Below are positions 6,311 to 16,261 of a stretch of 43,800 bases of DNA, in pieces. How positions within the stretch are numbered: position 1 is the first letter of the stretch; every line of letters starts with the position of its first letter. Below the pieces are notes generated by a model. It worked only from the letters and a program-made list of their open reading frames with translations. It had not been told where the DNA came from and did no database searches. The stretch is from Clostridia bacterium (GTDB lineage Bacteria > Bacillota > Clostridia > Oscillospirales > Acutalibacteraceae): assembly GCA_030528905.1 (NCBI GenBank), contig JAUMXZ010000002.1, positions 4,550 to 48,349 on the forward strand, in the 5' to 3' direction. A program made the position numbers and the translations under genes.

Positions 6311-7723
6311 TTAATCAAATAAGGTTAACTGTTCTGCAGCGTTATTCGTTGCAGAGATTTTTGCCAAAACAGCTTCCATTTGCGAACACCACGTTACATC
6401 ACTGGTGTTTTTATAGCGCGAAAACTCATAACTATTATGATGCTCATCGGGAGTGCCATTCATATCGTTTATAATAGTACGCGCAATTGCTTCTCCTAAT
6501 CTTATAGGAACAGCATTTCCGATTTGCTTATATTGCTCCAATACAGGACCGCAAATTTTCCAATCCAAGGGGAATCCTTGGATACGACTATATTCTTCGA
6601 CACTTAACGGCCTATCTAATGTTGGATGACACAAATCAGTTGCGGGCATGGTGGGGTTTGTCACCAGTGTAGGCGAAGGTCTGTCAAATTTAAGCCTTCT
6701 CAAAAATCCTGTTTTACCGCCACCTAATTGCAATTTGCTTCCCATTGCTTCTACTTGTAAATCTGGAGGTAAATCTTTCCAATACTGACCCTCTTTTAAT
6801 ATACGATAAAAACGAAGGCGTTTTTCAGGAAATTCAATATAATGGTGTTCAGTATTATCCGGCAGTTCATCTAATGCCTCTCTTAAGGTTCTCCAGGGTT
6901 CAAGACCATTGTTTCCGTTTTCCGCGTGTGTAGGCGTGAGATACGCAACCTTTTCCTTGCCTAATTTACCGATCATAACAACTCTTTCTCGGATTTGAGG
7001 AGCACCATAATTCGCTGCGTTATAAAGGTTGAAGCTGACGGTATAACCAAGTTCTTTTAATTTATCCAGTATTACCAACAATGCGCCACCCTTGATTGGT
7101 TCGGAAAATTCTTTGTAAGGATAGGTTGCGGATAATAATCCTCTTACATTTTCTATCACTACATATGTAGGTTTAATTTCCCCGACAATTTCAAGATATC
7201 TCAAAAAAACATTTCCTCGAGCATCTTCAAAGCCCTTTCTGTTACCAGCGGTACTAAAAGCTTGACAAGGGGGGCCACCGAAAATAACATCTACCTTTGT
7301 TCCCTCGGGCAAATTGGCCATTTTCATAATTTCTTTTGAAGAATACTTTTCGATATCGCCAATCAATGCAATGTCAGGGTTGTTTTTTGCTATTGTCATA
7401 CGGCAAAATTTATTAAATTCGCAAGCTAACACTGCATCAATGCCACCGTTTTTCATTCCAATATCAAGGCCCATTGCACCAGAGAAAAAGCTCATAGCGA
7501 CAATTTTGGGCAGCACAAGACTCTCTCTCATTCTATCGTCCGGTTCTATCATAACATCATTATCACTAATGTAGGCTTCAAGTGCACTTTTGGAAATGAG
7601 CCATTGACTTCCGACTCTTTCAGCCGGGAGGTTTTCATTTCTAATAAGCGTTCTTACGTGTTGGGTTGTTACTTTCAGAATACTTGACGCTTCATTTACA
7701 GTAATAAAATCCGACAAAGGCAT
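6311..7723 (-). CDS. DNA (cytosine-5) methyltransferase with N-terminal HTH
   Basis: A 470-residue C5-cytosine methylase that transfers methyl from SAM to DNA. Residues 5-52 are an excisionase/MerR-like HTH (VNEASSILKVTTQHVRTLI). The methylase follows: motif I FSGAMGLDIG (80-89), motif IV GGPPCQAFS with the catalytic Cys (153), motif VI ENV (191-193), motif VIII QIRERVVMIG (243-252), IQGFPLDW (381-388) and motif X QIGNAVP (400-406). The extreme C-terminus QLTLFD resembles a sliding-clamp-binding motif. It has its own promoter (7767-7795) and lies behind a terminator that ends the helicase operon. It could be the partner of the TdeIII-like endonuclease, the DruM of a Druantia type II system, or both. 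Methylase identity is certain; the recognition site cannot be read from sequence. Confidence 0.93.
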   Translation of the reverse strand: MPLSDFITVNEASSILKVTTQHVRTLIRNENLPAERVGSQWLISKSALEAYISDNDVMIEPDDRMRESLVLPKIVAMSFFSGAMGLDIGMKNGGIDAVLACEFNKFCRMTIAKNNPDIALIGDIEKYSSKEIMKMANLPEGTKVDVIFGGPPCQAFSTAGNRKGFEDARGNVFLRYLEIVGEIKPTYVVIENVRGLLSATYPYKEFSEPIKGGALLVILDKLKELGYTVSFNLYNAANYGAPQIRERVVMIGKLGKEKVAYLTPTHAENGNNGLEPWRTLREALDELPDNTEHHYIEFPEKRLRFYRILKEGQYWKDLPPDLQVEAMGSKLQLGGGKTGFLRRLKFDRPSPTLVTNPTMPATDLCHPTLDRPLSVEEYSRIQGFPLDWKICGPVLEQYKQIGNAVPIRLGEAIARTIINDMNGTPDEHHNSYEFSRYKNTSDVTWCSQMEAVLAKISATNNAAEQLTLFD

Positions 7724-7766
7724 AAGGTCTAATCTCCGTTTCGGTCACGAATATTTGTTAAGTACC

Positions 7767-7795
7767 ATTTTAACATATAACCTCAAAATTTGCAA
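7767..7795 (-). promoter_or_regulatory. promoter of the methyltransferase gene
   Basis: On the minus strand TTGCAA (7790-7795), a 17-base spacer and TAAAAT (7767-7772) lie about 45 bases before the ATG at 7723. The methylase can therefore be expressed separately from the helicase operon upstream. Confidence 0.6.
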
Positions 7796-7850
7796 GTGCA
7801 TATCAATATTTCGCCTTGAGTTTTTACATTTAATATTTAGAATTAAAATC

Positions 7851-7887
7851 AAAGGCCAGCCTACCCATTACGAGTAAGCTGGCTTTT
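7851..7887 (-). terminator. terminator of the helicase operon
   Basis: On the minus strand AAAAGCCAGCTTAC pairs, with one wobble and one mismatch, with GTAGGCTGGCCTTT, then T-rich sequence follows. It starts 16 bases after the helicase stop. Confidence 0.6.
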
Positions 7888-7902
7888 GTGAGTTAAGCTG
7901 AC

Positions 7903-10900
7903 TTATTTTTCTACTGCCTCTCGAATTATAGCGTCCACTTGAGGGAGAGCATATTTTATGCTCTTGTCGGATACGGCTATTGCATCTTGAGGTATCGACT
8001 TTGAATACTTATTCCACATTGCCGGATACACATATATTCTGGTTTTTTGTCCGTTGCATTCGACATAGTGATTAGTACCGTCACGAGATATTTGATAGCG
8101 TGGACTCAATCTTCCAAGCGGTTTTAGCAATTCATCTTGCTGCCTATATGTAAGAGGTGCCGCAAGTGCTGAATTTTTACACCACTTCAAAAGTTCCAAA
8201 CCTGCGAAACGATCCAACTGAGTATGAACACGTTGATTCCAGAAATGTTGCAGACAATCATGACAAGCGCTGTCACACTTCTTGGGACAATATTCAAGTA
8301 CTTTTTCTGTTTCTTTTAACAGTTTGGACGTTTGCTCGGAGAGCGTTGCGCAGTAACCAGCTCCGCTCGAAAGGCTGTCAAACAAGAAAACATCGACATA
8401 AACCAATCGCTTATTGTAATCATAACGAATTCTGTAACCACTTTTAATTTCATTAAATTCGATATCCAAAATTCGTCCAGCGGCCAGTACCATAGCCTCT
8501 GCTACAGATTGACCTGCTCTCTTAATCCATAAGCCTGCAGTTTCTGTGTTTACCTTGTATGGATCTAAAGCCATTTCGAACACAAGAAGGTCAGTGCGGA
8601 ATTGGTGTCCAAGATATGTATTGACAATTCTCGTCGATGGATGTCTGCAAATCGTATTGGGATGTAACGGATGGCGATAAGGTTGGTTTACTCTTTGATT
8701 TGTAAATTCAGCTTCATCGTCGCCCGGTACGGCTGCTCCGCAATCTTGACAAACCATAAATCCTTTTTTCTTTGGACCCATATTTAAAATGATAAGCGGG
8801 TCATCAGAACGCTTTGCATAACGTACATTGGCGTAATCGGAAGATGCTATCATTTCATCTTCTTTGGGTGTAATTGAATAGCTGGGAGCCTCTGCGTATG
8901 AAAGATCTGCTTCTGCTTCCGCTTCCTTTGTGGGTCGTCCATTTATAGGAGCGAATCCCCAAGGCTTGAGCATTTTTTGTTCAACAATAGTTTGCTTTCC
9001 GCAGAAAGGACATGATGCAAAATAATCCAATCCCATCCAGTTACAAGAAGAATCACTGCAGTAATATAATGTCTTAAAATAATCCTTACTATCAAAGAAG
9101 GGGCGTGCAGGAGTTTCTTGCTCGCCAGCGCGGAATTTGGAGTGGAAACTATATACACCACCAGATTTATAGGTTGTTTTATTAACAACAACCAATCTTC
9201 CGGGTGCGTATTCACTAATTGCCATTTCCAAAGCTCTGTCTGGCTTTTGATCAACTTTATCACCTTTGAAGTTTTCAATATGGAAGCCAACCACGTCTTT
9301 GGGGAAAGAATATGTTGGGAAAATTCCACTTTCCAAAAGAACGTCAAGAACGCTTTTTTCTGTGTTATCATCTTCCTTGTATTCATCCGGGAAATTTTCA
9401 ACACTTTCTTTTAGCGATTCAATCTCTTCCCAGAATGTACGTTTGTACTTTAGGATATCTATGCTGATATCAGCGGGTAAAAGCGACTTGAGTTCTGCTT
9501 GTGAAAAGTTCTTTCCTTTGATAAAACTTTTAAATCTTTCATACATATCCCGGAAGAATTCCGAAATGCCAACTTTATCTGCACCACAACTAATACTATC
9601 GAAGAATTCTGTAAAGCAAATAACATTAAGATGGCGATATGCTAATTTATGGTTGTTTGCATCAATCCAAGGCGTTCTGGGTTCTCCTGAAATAATGCTT
9701 TCAGGGTGATGAAAATAAAAACTATCGTGCGGTCTATTGTCAGTAAAGGTTACAATAGTTGAAATAGCAGCACTCCTTCGACCGGCTCTACCAGCTCTTT
9801 GTTGGTAGTTCTCTCTCATAGGTGGAATATTGCGTAATCCAACAGCGGTCAAAGATCCTATATCGATACCGACTTCCATCGTTGTTGTACAGCTTAAAAC
9901 ATCAACGGGGCGGTCATTATCGATGTGAACATTTTGGAATCGCATTTCAAAATCTTCAGTAGTAGACCATGTTTTCTGACGTTGATCTTTATGAGAAAGC
10001 TGAGCTGTATGCTCTTCGGTATTGATTCGTGTCATCAACGCCTGTGGATCACCGTGGACAGCACGTATAACCGGGTCTCTCCAGAAGTTTATACCTGCGA
10101 AATCTTTTTCGTTCATAAGCTTAGGCTCGCCTTTGCCACAATGAGCACATTTACCCCATACAGTGAACGAGAAAATGCCACTACATCGAGGGCACTTAAA
10201 CCAGCTATGTTTTTCATCAAAACGCAAAGTTACCATATCTAAGTTTAGATATTTGCAAGGAGTATTTTTACCTTGTTGCAAGAAAAGAGATAGTGCCTCT
10301 GCTACAGCATTAATCTGTTCTGTGCCGTATCCTTGTGCTTTCAACATCTTTTTAATTCTGGGTGGTAATTTCTTGTCATCCTCAACACCCAAACGCTGAT
10401 GATAGGCCGTTATTATTCTTCTGACGTCATCTGTGATTTCTGAACCCAAAGCATATTCCGAGGTCATGATTTCCATCGCCCACGCGGAAAAGAGCACTTT
10501 GAATTCTTCAATGCTCATAGGAACATTTGAATCATCAAATATATCTTCGATTTCTTCAAAAGTATCATCATTATCGTCATAAGGTTCGAGCCAACACATA
10601 CCGACATCTGTGAGAGATCTGAAATTGCTGCACATTTGTCGTAAAAGATGCTCGTAAAACTGATCCGGTACGGTTTTGAACTTGGTATGAGAAACACGTT
10701 CATAGTTAATGTTGTCGCCTTTTTTCTCGTACAGTTTTTGCATTTCCTCCAATGCAGAGAGCAGGTCTGTTTCGTTATTACCATAAAAGAATCGCAACCC
10801 GTTCTTATACGCCACTTTCAGGAAAACCGCATAGAGGAGATTTAATGTTGGAGCTTTGTGCTCACATGCAGCCCACTCCTGAAGTTCTGCAGCCGCTACA

Positions 10901-13167
10901 GTTAAAGCCTTCTTCATAGCATCTTCATCTGCGGCACGCGTTAAATCTTTGGCCAGTACTGCAGCCCTCTGTCTGCTATCAGAAAAGAGAAGAACTTTAC
11001 GACCGGCATTTGGAAGTTTGCTATATTTAGGGACTGGTGGTTGAACATAAAACTGCTCTGATACAAGGTTGAAAAACGGTTCGTTACCCTTGGTTGAAAA
11101 GTCAGTTGCTTCAAAGTGGTTTTTTGCATATTTGGGACAACTTCTAAATGTAAGGATATCCGGGCGGCCTTTAACCTCTTTATTGCAGTAAGCAACAGGA
11201 ATAAAATATGCGTCACCAGAATGATCTTCGATACCGCTGTGCAAACGACCGCTAATTGTATTTAACCAACCTGTTTTTATATCACCCTTCGGTTTCGGAA
11301 AAGAACCGTCGCGGGGCAAAATATAGAAATGTACTTCCTTAAAGTTCTCGTCAGGCTGTACTCCAGGCATAGTCCAAACAAAGGGCTCCTTGGTTTCGGT
11401 TGTGTCAATATATCCGCGCAAGAATAAGGCTCCGCAAGCACGTTCGTTTAACAACTCATATACCATACCACCGCATTTGCAACGTGTTCCCGGATTGTTT
11501 AGGTATATTTTTCCGAGTCCTAACTCGGGATTGTGGTATGTTGTTTCGCTGCAATTTGGGTTCGTGCAGGCATACAACCCCTGTAAGCCACGGAACATCA
11601 TGTGCAGACGTGCAGGATATAACACTTGTCCATTTTCACTTTTTGCCAACGGTGCGATAGCGAGTAAAACACTTACAGCTTTTTCTGCTATTTCAGGATG
11701 AACTCCCGGAAAAACGTGTTCGGACAATTCTTTTAGACTTGTTGCATGACCACGAGTTTTCTCCATAATAGAGAGCATTGGATCCAATGAACCAAGCAAT
11801 TTGTAAAGCCATACACTTACAGAAGTTTCGCTATCAAAATCACAGTCACAGGGAGCCTTTATTAACTCTGCAAATTTGCGAAGTGCGTCGCACTTTTCTG
11901 CCCAATCTTTTTGAAGTTCATCGATATCGTAATCCGCAAATATTGTAGGATCAAATGTGAATTGTGTATGCGTGATAGGCTCGGTTTTGCCAGTAATCAA
12001 CTTAAAAGTATTATTTTCAAAAGCCTGCGCACTTAAATCGCAAGCGAATTTTTTGACTTTTTCCTGTTCTGCTGGTGCAGACGGGATACTTGCACTCGTT
12101 AAAATAAACTGTACTTTTTTTCTGTCAATACCTAATTTATGAAGCACACGCCGAATTAACAAAGATACTTCTCCTCCGGAAGAACCTCTATACATATGAG
12201 CTTCATCTATGATGAATAACAGTTTGTTTTCAGGATTACTGTTAAGCCAAGAAATAGTACTTTCCCATATGTTTTTCTCAATGGGACGCATAAGCATATA
12301 TTCCAGCATTGAATAGTTGGTAATTAAAATATCGGGGCAATGCTGTTGCATTTCTTGACGCATAATAAGCTCGGCGTCATCGACCGCTGTTAAATCGCTT
12401 TCATTATTCTCTAAACGCTCGATAAAGGCAAGCAAATCACTTTTGGAAGGAAACTTGCCCAACTCAACCAATTTTTCTTTTACCTCTTCGGATTGGTTTA
12501 GCAAATCTTTTCGGAGAGTCGCCGCATATTTTTTGTTTTCATCTGCATTGGGGTTTCCAGGATAAGGCGTACGACCGGTGTACGTTCCAAACTGAGGAAC
12601 ACGACTTCCGGGAGCCAAACTCTCTACAAGGTTGTGAAACCCGTTTTCTCCGTTTCCGATCATTCTTCTCAAACGTCCTAATTGGTCAGAAACAAGAGCG
12701 TTCATAGGGTATAGCATAATGGCGCGAACTCCACGAACCTTCCACGTTTGAGGAGAATTCATCTGTTCACGAACAATTTTGCTAACCATCGGCCACATAA
12801 AACATTCCGTCTTACCGGAACCAGTGCCAGTTGCAACAAATAAGTCATTGCCATTATAAAATTCAGTCAATGCATCAACCTGGTGCTTATATGGGTTTGG
12901 AAATACTCCGAGCCCCCTTTGAATCATACCTGTTAAAATTGTTTTTACATCAGCGGGAATCTCACTTTTTGCAATGCCATCAAGCATTGTGAGATACGCC
13001 GGATTTGCTTCAATAAAGGGCTCTTGGCTTAGAACACCGATTTTTTGGAGTTCTTCCTCGCAGGCCTCACGCAAAAAGTCGTTTTTTCCGAGGTACACGG
13101 TATTTATGTAATTAAGCAGTTTGTTTCGCAAAGCATCATATATGCTTTTGACACCGTATTTATCCAT
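7903..13167 (-). CDS. giant DEAH helicase with DUF1998-type C-terminus (DruE-like)
   Basis: A 1,754-residue SF2 helicase. Walker A GTGSGKT is at about 114-120, DEAH at 321-324 and motif III SAS near 358; the second RecA domain has TTTMEVGIDIG and QQRAGRAGRR (about 1130-1170). The long region between and after holds zinc clusters (CPRC...CAHC, CSDSSC...CPFC, CQDC). The C-terminus has the four-Cys DUF1998/MrfA-like pattern CPKKCDSACHDC. Size and layout match DruE of Druantia. ATG 13167 (GGAGG upstream, ATGGATAA overlap with the preceding gene) is preferred over 13185. It is the last gene of the minus-strand operon. DISARM DrmA is an alternative, but no DrmB or DrmC is present. The helicase call is certain; DruE is likely. 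Confidence 0.85.
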   Translation of the reverse strand: MDKYGVKSIYDALRNKLLNYINTVYLGKNDFLREACEEELQKIGVLSQEPFIEANPAYLTMLDGIAKSEIPADVKTILTGMIQRGLGVFPNPYKHQVDALTEFYNGNDLFVATGTGSGKTECFMWPMVSKIVREQMNSPQTWKVRGVRAIMLYPMNALVSDQLGRLRRMIGNGENGFHNLVESLAPGSRVPQFGTYTGRTPYPGNPNADENKKYAATLRKDLLNQSEEVKEKLVELGKFPSKSDLLAFIERLENNESDLTAVDDAELIMRQEMQQHCPDILITNYSMLEYMLMRPIEKNIWESTISWLNSNPENKLLFIIDEAHMYRGSSGGEVSLLIRRVLHKLGIDRKKVQFILTSASIPSAPAEQEKVKKFACDLSAQAFENNTFKLITGKTEPITHTQFTFDPTIFADYDIDELQKDWAEKCDALRKFAELIKAPCDCDFDSETSVSVWLYKLLGSLDPMLSIMEKTRGHATSLKELSEHVFPGVHPEIAEKAVSVLLAIAPLAKSENGQVLYPARLHMMFRGLQGLYACTNPNCSETTYHNPELGLGKIYLNNPGTRCKCGGMVYELLNERACGALFLRGYIDTTETKEPFVWTMPGVQPDENFKEVHFYILPRDGSFPKPKGDIKTGWLNTISGRLHSGIEDHSGDAYFIPVAYCNKEVKGRPDILTFRSCPKYAKNHFEATDFSTKGNEPFFNLVSEQFYVQPPVPKYSKLPNAGRKVLLFSDSRQRAAVLAKDLTRAADEDAMKKALTVAAAELQEWAACEHKAPTLNLLYAVFLKVAYKNGLRFFYGNNETDLLSALEEMQKLYEKKGDNINYERVSHTKFKTVPDQFYEHLLRQMCSNFRSLTDVGMCWLEPYDDNDDTFEEIEDIFDDSNVPMSIEEFKVLFSAWAMEIMTSEYALGSEITDDVRRIITAYHQRLGVEDDKKLPPRIKKMLKAQGYGTEQINAVAEALSLFLQQGKNTPCKYLNLDMVTLRFDEKHSWFKCPRCSGIFSFTVWGKCAHCGKGEPKLMNEKDFAGINFWRDPVIRAVHGDPQALMTRINTEEHTAQLSHKDQRQKTWSTTEDFEMRFQNVHIDNDRPVDVLSCTTTMEVGIDIGSLTAVGLRNIPPMRENYQQRAGRAGRRSAAISTIVTFTDNRPHDSFYFHHPESIISGEPRTPWIDANNHKLAYRHLNVICFTEFFDSISCGADKVGISEFFRDMYERFKSFIKGKNFSQAELKSLLPADISIDILKYKRTFWEEIESLKESVENFPDEYKEDDNTEKSVLDVLLESGIFPTYSFPKDVVGFHIENFKGDKVDQKPDRALEMAISEYAPGRLVVVNKTTYKSGGVYSFHSKFRAGEQETPARPFFDSKDYFKTLYYCSDSSCNWMGLDYFASCPFCGKQTIVEQKMLKPWGFAPINGRPTKEAEAEADLSYAEAPSYSITPKEDEMIASSDYANVRYAKRSDDPLIILNMGPKKKGFMVCQDCGAAVPGDDEAEFTNQRVNQPYRHPLHPNTICRHPSTRIVNTYLGHQFRTDLLVFEMALDPYKVNTETAGLWIKRAGQSVAEAMVLAAGRILDIEFNEIKSGYRIRYDYNKRLVYVDVFLFDSLSSGAGYCATLSEQTSKLLKETEKVLEYCPKKCDSACHDCLQHFWNQRVHTQLDRFAGLELLKWCKNSALAAPLTYRQQDELLKPLGRLSPRYQISRDGTNHYVECNGQKTRIYVYPAMWNKYSKSIPQDAIAVSDKSIKYALPQVDAIIREAVEK

Positions 13168-14179
13168 TATGACCCTCCGTAACACTCATTCCTAAATTAT
13201 TTAATTTCCTCTTGATTTCATCCAGCAAACAAAGAGGAAAATTCCACTCCAAAACATCGTTAATGTTCCGACTTGGCCAAGCATAGGACTCCAGAAAAAC
13301 TCTCATTTCATAAGGCAAATGTGTCCATAAATTTAGAGTAGCGTGGTCATTATGCTTTGTTATTCGAGTCGGTAAAGGTGCGTTAGCTTTCTTGCGAAGA
13401 GCAAACATCATTTTACGGTGTTCTTTGATCTCCAATAAAAATGGATCTATTTTGTGGTGATAAATGTTTTCGCCTTTGACTTTTTCGAGATAATACTCAT
13501 ACATTGTTTTGTTGATTGTTATTCGTATAAGCCGTATATTCTGGAAGAAATCAACTTCATTTTTTTGCCAACAAGAATGTATATTTTTTGCATTTTTAAC
13601 ACAGTTGAAATACTCAATACTATCATTTTTAATGCGCCCATTTTCCCACCAAGCTGTTTTGCAAAACTTATCGAACCAATCAACCGCTGTTTCATCATCG
13701 TTAGCAACATCTTGATTTGTACTTTTCCTAATAGCGGAGAGTCCTGAATAAAAAATGCCACCATCAAAAAACACACCCGTGATTTGCTCGGCCTCCAGAC
13801 CGATTGGATACGTAGCACTCGATGTCGTAATCATATTAGTATCAAAGCCAACATTTATAAGATCTCCGTTTTGAACTAAACGACGGCGAATGATACGAAT
13901 GGGATCTTCGGATTTATCATCCATATAGAACCAATATTTTATCTCAGGGTAGCGTTCTAACATAGCCGATAAAAGTTTCTCGGTTTTTTCGTAAATATGC
14001 TTTTTGCTTACACCTGTATCAATATTCTTATCTCCGATGTTACGATCAAGGGCGGCGGCTTTAATCCAGCAAGCTGTTGCAGAATACAAAATACGTTGCA
14101 CGAACTCTAAATCGGTTTCACTATTATATTTTGCTATATTCATGTCCGTTGCCATTGCTGCGATTATTTCGCCCCTCAT
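13160..14179 (-). CDS. uncharacterised defence-operon protein (339 aa)
   Basis: A 339-residue, probably soluble protein. I recognise no domain. Visible features are a helical N-terminus, an aromatic central part (KYWFYMDDKSEDPIRIIRRR), a Gly/aromatic FFDGGIFYSGLSAI segment and a basic region KEHRKMMFALRKKANAP. ATG 14179 is chosen because GAGGTGA lies 6 bases upstream; a GTG one codon earlier is possible. The gene begins 11 bases after the 689-aa gene and overlaps the helicase gene by 8 bases. Such tight coupling indicates a subunit of the same system, possibly an adaptor for the helicase. No catalytic motif is evident. Confidence 0.7.
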   Translation of the reverse strand: MRGEIIAAMATDMNIAKYNSETDLEFVQRILYSATACWIKAAALDRNIGDKNIDTGVSKKHIYEKTEKLLSAMLERYPEIKYWFYMDDKSEDPIRIIRRRLVQNGDLINVGFDTNMITTSSATYPIGLEAEQITGVFFDGGIFYSGLSAIRKSTNQDVANDDETAVDWFDKFCKTAWWENGRIKNDSIEYFNCVKNAKNIHSCWQKNEVDFFQNIRLIRITINKTMYEYYLEKVKGENIYHHKIDPFLLEIKEHRKMMFALRKKANAPLPTRITKHNDHATLNLWTHLPYEMRVFLESYAWPSRNINDVLEWNFPLCLLDEIKRKLNNLGMSVTEGHNG

Positions 14180-14190
14180 CACATATCACC

Positions 14191-16260
14191 TCACAGGTAG
14201 TTGTTTAGAATATCAATATTTATATTATTCTCACTTAACCAATCTCTCATTTGCTCCGTCTTATAACTTGCTTTAGCTTGAACGCATAGTTGTAATAAAA
14301 GCAACCAATCCTTATGAATATCACATTCAATATCAACCATAAAGCTTGCATATTTGGATGCGGCAACTGCACTGATAATTCCGGCGTCCACAAAAGGATT
14401 CAGTTTTTTCTTTTGTTTACAAAGATCGACTTTGCTGTATACTTTTATGAAAATCGAATGGTGCGCACTATAACAAGTCAATTCTTCACCAGTTGGGAAG
14501 TTGTAACCATAACCGCTGTCTAAAAACATCGCTTTTTCGTACACAGTTTTGGGGATTAGGCTCGTGTCCGCTCCGTCTAACGAGAAAAGAACAACATATC
14601 CGGCGTTTGCAAAATGATACCGGATAGCGTTAAAATGTTCCAATGAAAAGCCGGAGAAAGCTCCATTCACCAATATAACCATATTGTCGTTTTTGTTTTC
14701 GACAATCGAAATATAGTCGGTAGCGTTCATTCCCGAACCTATATTTACAACTGAAACATCCGTGCCATACATTGCGGCAACGCATTTCGCAATTTCATCT
14801 TCATTGGATGTTACCAAAATAGGCAACTGTGCAGAAATGCTATGGGAAATCAACTGTGCCATTGCATCAGCAACAGTATCTTCATACCCAACCGTAATTA
14901 AATTATCCGCCAAAGCTTCCTGGAAATCATCATAGTCATTTATCTGCTCTTTGTCACCAGACGCACCCGTTTCAATAGTGCAAAGATCTATTGATTTTTG
15001 TTTTCCGCTACCGCTACCGATTGCACTTTGAGCTATAGCGCACAAAGCGGTACTATGGACGATATTCTCTTTGAAATTTTTCAGTTCGGTTTCGATATCT
15101 GCTTGAATTTTAATAAGCTCTTCTTTTTTTGTTGCAACAGCGGTTTCGAGAGAAGAAACTTCACTACTAATAGCATCTCTCTGTTCTTTTTTTGTTAGAA
15201 GATCAGCCTCACATTCAGTACACGTCTTTTTAAGTTCGGCTATTTCATCCAATATCTGCTGCTTTTCTTGTGATTTTTCTTCGAGCCAGGCGGTCCTTAC
15301 GAGTTCAACAAAACGCTCGTGCATAGACGGATCCTGTGTCAAGCATCTTTGCAAAATTGCATCGATCGTAGAATCACCTAAAAGACTCTCGACGATAATT
15401 TGCTTATATTTGGGCAACAATTCTTTTAGCTGAGCATCCGTAAAACCAGTAATCGCAAAAAAATCACGAATGTATTCGTTATCATTCAGGATAACTTCGA
15501 GAACATCTGTAATTTTGCGAATGTCATTAAGACTAAACTGAAGAGTGCTTTTGTTTTTCTTGATATAGTTGGATACAAAAGTAGGAACATATTTGCTGAA
15601 TGCAATAGGATGGAAAATGCCAATGCGATCCGGCAAAACAGTAGAGTTGTAAAAATATCTAACCGGTGCTTTATATCTACTCGGCAAGGAAATGTGACAC
15701 GCAGACGAATCGATTATATCAGCGTCTACAATATCATACTCCTCCAAATAATGCACCGAGTGAAGCATATCGCGCGTATTTGAAGACACCGCGAAAACGC
15801 CATCTCGTACCTTCTTTAAGTCGCGTTTTCTGCACAACAGGAAAGCATTATGCGAACCCGATTTACCAATAGCGATAAGAATATTATCGCTTATATTGTC
15901 ATCCATAGAGAATCCTTCGCACAAAATCCTTCGTATCTCGTTTGTATCCGAATAAGGAACTTCGCTCAATTCTTCAGGGAATATCATTTCATAAACAGTT
16001 CCGTCATAACTATAAGAACGAGTTCTTCCTGGGTCTTCTGCATCATATTCCCACTCCCTTAAAGCGGTCATGCCAGGATAAATATCTCTCGGATGTGCAC
16101 CTATGCGTTTAGGTGTTTCACCGTATTCTTCCTCATAAAAAGGAACTGCTAATAGCTTATCATCGTCCGGATAGTAATCCGCAATTCTAAACAGAATGTT
16201 ATAGTCCGGGTTATTATAATTTGGATATGTAAGGCATAACGAAATCTTAGTATCATTCAT
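14191..16260 (-). CDS. uncharacterised coiled-coil defence protein (689 aa; DruF/DruG candidate)
   Basis: A 689-residue protein with an N-terminal mixed domain (1-230), a helical stretch, a long charged coiled coil at about 326-400 (LDEIAELKKTCTECEADLL and onward), and a C-terminal alpha/beta domain (about 440-640). That domain has beta-strand-like hydrophobic runs (ILVTSNEDEI, NMVILVNGAF, YVVLFSLDGA) reminiscent of a P-loop or Rossmann fold, but no Walker A motif is visible. The start at 16260 has GAGGAAC upstream and lies 1 base after the previous stop. In Druantia type II two proteins without known domains (DruF, DruG) accompany DruE and DruM, and this is a candidate for one. That assignment rests on size and context only. 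Confidence 0.7.
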   Translation of the reverse strand: MNDTKISLCLTYPNYNNPDYNILFRIADYYPDDDKLLAVPFYEEEYGETPKRIGAHPRDIYPGMTALREWEYDAEDPGRTRSYSYDGTVYEMIFPEELSEVPYSDTNEIRRILCEGFSMDDNISDNILIAIGKSGSHNAFLLCRKRDLKKVRDGVFAVSSNTRDMLHSVHYLEEYDIVDADIIDSSACHISLPSRYKAPVRYFYNSTVLPDRIGIFHPIAFSKYVPTFVSNYIKKNKSTLQFSLNDIRKITDVLEVILNDNEYIRDFFAITGFTDAQLKELLPKYKQIIVESLLGDSTIDAILQRCLTQDPSMHERFVELVRTAWLEEKSQEKQQILDEIAELKKTCTECEADLLTKKEQRDAISSEVSSLETAVATKKEELIKIQADIETELKNFKENIVHSTALCAIAQSAIGSGSGKQKSIDLCTIETGASGDKEQINDYDDFQEALADNLITVGYEDTVADAMAQLISHSISAQLPILVTSNEDEIAKCVAAMYGTDVSVVNIGSGMNATDYISIVENKNDNMVILVNGAFSGFSLEHFNAIRYHFANAGYVVLFSLDGADTSLIPKTVYEKAMFLDSGYGYNFPTGEELTCYSAHHSIFIKVYSKVDLCKQKKKLNPFVDAGIISAVAASKYASFMVDIECDIHKDWLLLLQLCVQAKASYKTEQMRDWLSENNINIDILNNYL

Positions 16261-16261
16261 T

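Noticed and set aside
7903-13167. DISARM DrmA identity for the giant helicase
   Set aside because: DISARM needs a separate DUF1998 DrmB and a PLD-type DrmC, and neither is present; the neighbours and size fit DruE better.
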